Origin: Granulicella aggregans
Lineage (GTDB): Bacteria; Acidobacteriota; Terriglobia; Terriglobales; Acidobacteriaceae
Direction of reading: 5' to 3'
Length of the DNA: 64,000 bases
NCBI RefSeq assembly: GCF_014203275.1
Contig: NZ_JACHIP010000006.1
Coordinates: 1 to 64,000 of the forward strand
The notes under the pieces are model-generated. The model searched no databases. It was given only the letters and a program-made list of their open reading frames with translations, and was not told where the DNA came from. Positions 63,638 through 64,000 of this stretch are shown piece after piece. The stretch's first letter is position 1. Every line of letters begins with the position of its first letter. A program made the position numbers and the translations under genes.

Positions 63638-63970
63638 CTATTTCTTCCCCTGATCTTTCATCTTGTGCGCAAGAGACTCAATCTCTTCAGCTTTCCTTAC
63701 TACGTCCATCGAAAGGATATTCTTGTTCGTCTTGTCGACCGCCGTCTTCAGTTCGGTCGCCATGGTTACCAAACGTTGGGCCTGGTCATCCAGAAGTTTC
63801 TGTTTCGACGTGCGAGTCGCTTCCTTAGCTGGGTCAGCCTCAGCGGCAGCCTGAGGCTGGGACTGGGTTGGAGCGGGAATCTGAATTGGCGCAATGCTCC
63901 GCTGCTGCGTCCACCCGAAGGTGTTCGCGAGGAGTATCACCGCCGCAACCGCTAACCAAAGTCTCCGCAT
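63638..63970 (-). CDS. Small secreted coiled-coil protein
   Basis: This 110-residue protein has a signal peptide (LWLAVAAVILLANTFGWTQQ), a Pro/Gln-rich linker and a helical, heptad-like C-terminus (QRLVTMATELKTAVDKTNKN, AEEIESLAHKM). GGGGAAG lies about 5 bases before the ATG. I do not recognise it; it is probably periplasmic. Confidence 0.75.
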   Translation of the reverse strand: MRRLWLAVAAVILLANTFGWTQQRSIAPIQIPAPTQSQPQAAAEADPAKEATRTSKQKLLDDQAQRLVTMATELKTAVDKTNKNILSMDVVRKAEEIESLAHKMKDQGKK

Positions 63971-64000
63971 CGCAACTTCCCCAGCAGACGTTCGTCCTAT

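Overview
The window looks like a chromosome segment of an acidobacterium (Acidobacteriota, Terriglobia / Acidobacteriaceae type, e.g. Granulicella, Terriglobus or Edaphobacter relatives). This is inferred from the gene families, not from any marker gene. The families are four very large carboxypeptidase-regulatory/TonB-dependent receptors of the Oar type, an 'acidobacterial duplicated orphan permease' with its PadR regulator, PSD1/DUF1501 planctomycete-type cytochrome pairs, and a moderately GC-rich coding style. No rRNA, tRNA, integrase, insertion sequence or CRISPR array was seen.

Layout. 1-3.9 kb: a large unrecognised protein followed by a broken lectin-domain remnant and a heptamer repeat. 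3.9-13.2 kb: a minus-strand transport/oxidation cluster (two paralogous MFS carriers, three AhpD/carboxymuconolactone-decarboxylase-like proteins, one TonB receptor) divergent from a reductive-dehalogenase-like 4Fe-4S protein. 13.2-16.1 kb: ADOP permease plus PadR. 16.4-32.2 kb: an island with three different phosphoesterase folds (PI-PLC/GDPD-like, type I phosphodiesterase/alkaline phosphatase, histidine phosphatase), two TonB receptors, a YncE-like propeller and a small secreted protein. It is bounded on each side by a histidine kinase/OmpR-type regulator pair and is probably an organophosphate-scavenging locus. 32.4-34.5 kb: a third two-component pair. 34.8-39.3 kb: a type III polyketide synthase, methyltransferase, DUF2306 membrane protein and FAD oxidoreductase, resembling phenolic-lipid/alkylpyrone operons, then a YceI protein. 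40-46.4 kb: c-type cytochromes, one fused to an outer-membrane barrel, and a pentaheme cytochrome, suggesting an electron conduit. 46.6-49.6 kb: an arsenic locus (arsC, arsM divergent from arsR-acr3). 49.7-54.2 kb: a PSD1 cytochrome plus DUF1501 operon. 55.2-58.5 kb: a TonB receptor. 58.6-64 kb: DUF1501 protein, fused E1 alpha/beta 2-oxoacid dehydrogenase, JmjC-like cupin and a small secreted protein.

The most interesting stretch is the 0.9-kb gap 54.25-55.16 kb between the divergent PSD1 operon and TonB receptor. On the plus strand it carries two tandem, evidently duplicated modules. Each is a short ORF with a Cys-Cys codon pair followed by a strong intrinsic terminator, and each has an upstream segment able to pair with the terminator's 5' arm. 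On the minus strand there is a third, nearly leaderless 29-codon ORF ending in Cys-Cys-stop. The receptor downstream has no cysteine and only three methionines in 1112 residues. Together these suggest cysteine-sensing transcription attenuation of a sulfur-economical uptake system. This is an inference from sequence alone.
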